A DNA stretch of 64,000 nt. It comes from UBA11400 sp964473555 (GTDB lineage: Bacteria > Bacteroidota > Rhodothermia > Balneolales > HLUCCA01). The notes beneath the pieces were generated by a model. That model was not told the origin of the DNA. It did not search any database and saw only the letters and a list, made by a program, of their open reading frames with translations. Positions 60,511-64,000 of this stretch are shown in pieces. How positions within the stretch are numbered: position 1 is the first letter of the stretch; the number at the start of each line of letters is the position of its first letter. The stretch spans positions 186,001 through 250,000 of the forward strand of contig CAYYPL010000003.1 of the NCBI GenBank assembly GCA_964473555.1, given 5' to 3'. The position numbers and the translations under genes are program-made.

Positions 60511-61227
60511 GTGCATATAAACGTTGCTTCCAGTCACGAGCCCGCGTACATAGCCGGTTCAACTCCCGGGCTTCTACTCCCTTCCGTGTTCCCCGACATT
60601 CAGTGGCTTCGGATAGCCCTGCATGCCAATACCCTGTTTCTTGCCGATAACACCACATTTTCGCGGAAAAGCCGCTCCCACCGGGGAAAAATCCGAACTC
60701 CGGATGGCTTCCAGTGGATCCATGTACCCCTACTCCCCGACGACCGCACCCGTCCCCTGGCTTTGGCACACCTCGACCAGCGGTCCGACTGGCTTACCCC
60801 GATGTGGCGATCATTGGAGTTCAATTACCGAAACAGTATCTATTTCGAATTTTATGAAGATGACCTGCGCGAATTCTTGCAACATCTCAGAACACTGACC
60901 ACCTTTCGTCAGGGCTGTGAGCTGGTACTCGAGCAGATTCATACCCTGCTGGAAATCAATCTGCCCCCGATTGTCTGGCTATCTGAACAGAGGAATCCTG
61001 ATGGAAATCTGCGACAGGTTCTCGATGCCAACATCCCCATTCTTACCGAAGCAGATTCCCGGAACTATCTTGCTCCCCTGCCAGGAAGTGTGTATCCGAG
61101 TCCAGATTTACCGCACTACAGGCAACATTTTGGCAGCTTTGAACCGAACTGCTGCTGGCTGGATCTGCTTTTCGAACGCGGCCCAGATTCCTGGGAATAT
61201 CTGGACAAGCTTAAAGTGAGTATTTAA
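60511..61227 (+). CDS. WbqC-like family protein
   Basis: 238 residues from the GTG at 60511, 1 bp after the cdaA stop; a start further upstream in frame would lie within cdaA. The pattern SVFPDIQWLRIALHANTLF, FSRKSRSHRGKIRTPDGFQWIHVPL and NYRNSIYFEFYEDDL is typical of WbqC proteins, and WLDLLFERGPDSWEYL ends the family core. WbqC homologues occur in O-antigen and other sugar loci, but enzymatic function is unsettled. Here it seems co-transcribed with cdaA. Confidence 0.85.
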   Translation: MHINVASSHEPAYIAGSTPGLLLPSVFPDIQWLRIALHANTLFLADNTTFSRKSRSHRGKIRTPDGFQWIHVPLLPDDRTRPLALAHLDQRSDWLTPMWRSLEFNYRNSIYFEFYEDDLREFLQHLRTLTTFRQGCELVLEQIHTLLEINLPPIVWLSEQRNPDGNLRQVLDANIPILTEADSRNYLAPLPGSVYPSPDLPHYRQHFGSFEPNCCWLDLLFERGPDSWEYLDKLKVSI

Positions 61228-61338
61228 CCGTTCTTTTTCTGCCCATTGATTCATTCCATATCCGATTTGCCTATATTTACCTCATATCTACAGAAATTGA
61301 ACGGGTAACATACCCTAACTATCCGATATTCGTTTTTC

Positions 61339-64000
61339 ATGGTCAAGATCGAACAGGCACCTGCAATTCATCACGATATGCTCACGCGAAGGCTTTTCGC
61401 AAACGACGCATCGATGTATCAAGAGATTCCCGAGGGAGTATTTTTTCCAAAGAATGAATCAGACATTCAGGCTTTGGTAAGCTGGTGTGCCGCAAAGGGT
61501 GTATCGATTACGGCGCGAGCTGCTGGTACCAGTCTGGCTGGACAGGCAACCGGTGGTGGTATCGTGATGGACACTTCCAGATTCATGAATCAGATTCTGA
61601 AGATCGAGACGGATCGAAGTGTCGCTCACGTACAGCCTGGGGTCATTCGTGACACACTGAATCGCGAAATCGGTGCCTTCAAATTACAGTTTGGTCCGGA
61701 CACCTCCACAACCAACCGTTGCATGATGGGTGGTATGATCGGCAATAACTCAGCCGGATCGTTTTCTCTGAAACACCGTACTACCCGAGAACATGTCAAT
61801 CGTTTGCGTACCGTTCTCAGTGACGGCTCGATAGTAGAGTTTGGTCCGGTTACAAACGAAGAACTGAAACAAAAGTGCACGCTGGATACACTAGAAGGCA
61901 GGATCTATCGCGAAATGCTGGATCTCCTTCGCCAGCACAAGTCACTCATTCAGGACTCCTATCCTCATCCCGAAATAACTCGCCGAAACACAGGCTATGC
62001 ACTGGATCGTTTGTGTGAAATGGAGCCTTTGACTGCTGGTGGTCGCCCGTTCAACCTGGCTGAGCTTTTGACCGGGAGTGAAGGGACTCTGGCAATGACC
62101 GTGGACGCCGAAGTTCGGCTGGTACCTTTGCCGGAGTACAAGATATTGATGGTTGGACAGTATACCACACTTCATGAGTCGATGTTGGCAACCGTTATTG
62201 CCGCAAAAGCCGGTACGGCAGCTGTGGAGCTGATCGATGATATCATTATTGATGCAACCAAACTCAATATCGAACAGAGTCGTAATCGTTTTTTTATTGT
62301 CGGTGAGCCGAAAGCGGTTCTGATGATTCAGTTTGAGGGCGATGATCTGGATGAGTTACATGAGCGTGCGCAATGGCTTGAACGCGAGCTTCGTGGAAAA
62401 AATTTAGGGTATGACTACAAGGTCCTGACCGATGCAGACCAGATGAACCGGGTATGGGATCTTCGAAAAGCGGGATTGGGATTACTGATGGGTACGTGGG
62501 CAGAGTCGCGAACCCCTGAGTTTATCGAAGATACTGCGGTTCGGGTTGAAGATCTGCCACAGTATATCGAAGAATTTAAGCAGATCATGGCCAGGTACAA
62601 TACCCATTCGGTCTACTATGCCCATGCATCCGTTGGCGAGTTGCATCTTCGACCGGAATTGAATCTGACGACCCGTGAGGGGCTCGAAACGATGAAGAAA
62701 ATGGCCCTAGATGTGGCTCATTTGGTACGAAAATATCGGGGATCACTGTCGGGCGAACATGGTGACGGGAGGGTTCGGGCGCCGTATATCCGGTATGTTC
62801 TGGGTGAAGAGATGATGCCCATACTTGCACAGGTCAAACGAATCTGGGATCCCGCCGGGATTTTCAATCCAGGTAAGATTGTGGATGCCAAGCCCATGGA
62901 TGCCGACCTGAGATTTTATCCTGAAGACAAACACCCTCAATTCCCAACGGTATTCAGTTATCGTACCGAGGGTAGTTTCATGTCTTTGGTAGATAAATGC
63001 AATGGTGCCGGAGTATGTCGTAAATTGGCAGCATCGGGTGGCACCATGTGTCCGTCGTATATGGCAACGAATGATGAAAAAGACTCGACACGGGGTCGGG
63101 CGAATGTATTTCGGCAGGTCTTCCGAGGGGATCGCCTGGACGCATTCGAATCTGATGATCTAAAACAAGGCCTGGATCTGTGCCTGAGTTGTAAAGCCTG
63201 CAAGAGTGAGTGCCCAGCGAATGTGGACATGGCCAAGATGAAAGCAGAATTCATGCAGGGGTGGCATGAGCGTAAAGGATCCACCTTGAGTGAACATTTT
63301 TTTGCACGATCGGAGGTTGTGTATCCACTGGCCGCGGCGTTCGCACCGTTGGTGAATGTATTGAACGGGACGGGGTTTGGTAAAGGGGTTTTCCGGAATT
63401 TGTTCAAAATCCATCCAGAGCGTAACCTTCCGACTTTTAGTAGTAAACCCTTCCATCGATGGATGAGGAAGCAGGTGGTTGCGAATCCGGATGGTCCTGA
63501 AGTGCTGATTATGACCGATTATTTCATGAATTATCATGAACCGGAGATTGGAATCGCGATGGTTGAAGTGTTGCAACACCTGGGATACAGGGTTATGGCT
63601 ACTCAACCGATGAGCAGCGGACGGACCTTGTTATCGAAGGGATTTGTGAAAGATGCGAAGAAGGTCGCCGAGAAAAACATCCGAAAACTGGCTCCATTTA
63701 CACACAAAGGCATCTCGGTGATTGGACAAGAACCTTCGGAAATATTGACACTGAGAGATGAGTATCTGGATTTGTGTAGTGAGGAGCAATTGTCTGATGC
63801 ACAGACTCTGGCCAGAACGTCGTTCCTGTTCGAAGAATTCATCGCGAAGCATTTTAAGGAGCATCCTGAGGCTGGAAAACGTTTCCAGGCATCTGGAAAG
63901 GAAGTCCACGTACACGGACATTGTCATACCAAGGCGCTGGTTGGATCACAATCCATACTCGACACCCTCAAAGGTGCCGGATTCAGTCCTATCGAACTTA
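61339..64000 (+). CDS. FAD-linked oxidase/Fe-S dehydrogenase (D-lactate or glycolate dehydrogenase type), 3' end outside window
   Basis: Open from the ATG at 61339 to the window end, 887 codons. The FAD-binding domain carries ITARAAGTSLAGQATGGG and CMMGGMIGNNSAGSFS, the FAD-oxidase C domain ends near GEHGDGRVRAP and FNPGKIVD. Then a 4Fe-4S domain: CNGAGVCRK...CPSYMAT and CLSCKACKSECPANVDMAK, then a CCG-like C-terminal region beginning at VLIMTDYFMNYHEP. This fused layout fits the YdiJ-type dehydrogenases of D-2-hydroxy acids. It would oxidise such acids and pass electrons to the respiratory chain. Confidence 0.88.
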   Translation, partial: MVKIEQAPAIHHDMLTRRLFANDASMYQEIPEGVFFPKNESDIQALVSWCAAKGVSITARAAGTSLAGQATGGGIVMDTSRFMNQILKIETDRSVAHVQPGVIRDTLNREIGAFKLQFGPDTSTTNRCMMGGMIGNNSAGSFSLKHRTTREHVNRLRTVLSDGSIVEFGPVTNEELKQKCTLDTLEGRIYREMLDLLRQHKSLIQDSYPHPEITRRNTGYALDRLCEMEPLTAGGRPFNLAELLTGSEGTLAMTVDAEVRLVPLPEYKILMVGQYTTLHESMLATVIAAKAGTAAVELIDDIIIDATKLNIEQSRNRFFIVGEPKAVLMIQFEGDDLDELHERAQWLERELRGKNLGYDYKVLTDADQMNRVWDLRKAGLGLLMGTWAESRTPEFIEDTAVRVEDLPQYIEEFKQIMARYNTHSVYYAHASVGELHLRPELNLTTREGLETMKKMALDVAHLVRKYRGSLSGEHGDGRVRAPYIRYVLGEEMMPILAQVKRIWDPAGIFNPGKIVDAKPMDADLRFYPEDKHPQFPTVFSYRTEGSFMSLVDKCNGAGVCRKLAASGGTMCPSYMATNDEKDSTRGRANVFRQVFRGDRLDAFESDDLKQGLDLCLSCKACKSECPANVDMAKMKAEFMQGWHERKGSTLSEHFFARSEVVYPLAAAFAPLVNVLNGTGFGKGVFRNLFKIHPERNLPTFSSKPFHRWMRKQVVANPDGPEVLIMTDYFMNYHEPEIGIAMVEVLQHLGYRVMATQPMSSGRTLLSKGFVKDAKKVAEKNIRKLAPFTHKGISVIGQEPSEILTLRDEYLDLCSEEQLSDAQTLARTSFLFEEFIAKHFKEHPEAGKRFQASGKEVHVHGHCHTKALVGSQSILDTLKGAGFSPIEL

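Noticed and set aside
62958..63606. Overlapping minus-strand reading frames of about 148 codons
   Set aside because: They lie opposite the Fe-S dehydrogenase gene, whose plus-strand frame carries clear FAD and cysteine motifs; they are shadows.
1..64000. tRNA, rRNA, prophage and insertion sequences
   Set aside because: No cloverleaf, rRNA segment, integrase or transposase was recognised on either strand by reading; a tRNAscan-SE run would be decisive.

Overview
The window looks like a chromosome segment from a saccharolytic, probably marine member of the Balneolota/Rhodothermota branch of the Bacteroidota (FCB) group. Three things point there. Two secreted proteins end in type IX secretion sorting domains with the NYPNPFNPTT signature. 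Outer-membrane uptake relies on TonB receptors with an N-terminal carboxypeptidase-regulatory-like domain. The SRP RNA gene has a Bacteroidota-type promoter (TTTG, 19 bp, TAATTTTG). The assignment is inference; no rRNA gene is present.

Region 1 (1-20.5 kb) is a beta-mannan utilisation locus. A long minus-strand operon (14564 to 3527) encodes GH130 mannosylglucose phosphorylase, an AGE-family mannobiose/cellobiose 2-epimerase, GH26 and GH5 mannanases (both lipoproteins), a TIM-barrel isomerase-like protein, a GPH sugar symporter, an SGNH acetylesterase, a GH28-like beta-helix protein and a mannose-6-phosphate-isomerase-like cupin. Upstream lie a SusC-like TonB receptor and a T9SS-secreted beta-helix protein, with no SusD. 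A LacI-type palindrome sits in front of the receptor. Two plus-strand genes, a T9SS carbohydrate-binding protein cut by the window edge and a calcineurin-like phosphoesterase, converge on the operon. The implied path is: outer-membrane mannan breakdown and deacetylation, TonB import, periplasmic cleavage, GPH uptake, mannobiose epimerisation, phosphorolysis, then mannose/Man-1-P to glycolysis.

Region 2 (20.5-34.4 kb) holds peptide and housekeeping functions: a cyanophycinase-like lipoprotein with an M20 peptidase, a CoA-transferase, an orphan TonB receptor, gamma-glutamyltransferase, an rRNA m5C methyltransferase, cyclophilin, a DinB/DUF1569-type protein, HtpX and an LCIB-type beta-carbonic anhydrase. 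Region 3 (34.4-42.1 kb) has an amino-sugar salvage operon (SSS transporter, GH109, nucleotidyltransferase, NahK-like kinase), a RibD/DHFR-like reductase, an alpha/beta hydrolase and a Phd/ParE toxin-antitoxin pair. Region 4 (42.3-49.1 kb) has a putative copper-uptake operon with an OprC-like TonB receptor and, convergent to it, a TPP-riboswitch-controlled TonB receptor for thiamin. Region 5 (49.3-64 kb) is mostly housekeeping: SRP RNA, lon, recN, dxs-xseB, ferredoxin, folP, cdaA, a WbqC-family protein and a truncated FAD/Fe-S dehydrogenase.

The most unusual layer is intergenic. I see an exactly 84-bp repeat in three copies, two of them inverted around the copper operon; 115-160 bp elements bounded by inverted low-complexity arms; many GC-closed triloop mini-hairpins; and several genes whose stop codon sits in or against a perfect hairpin, or whose last codons are written in repeat sequence. 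I found no tRNA, rRNA, CRISPR array, insertion sequence or prophage.
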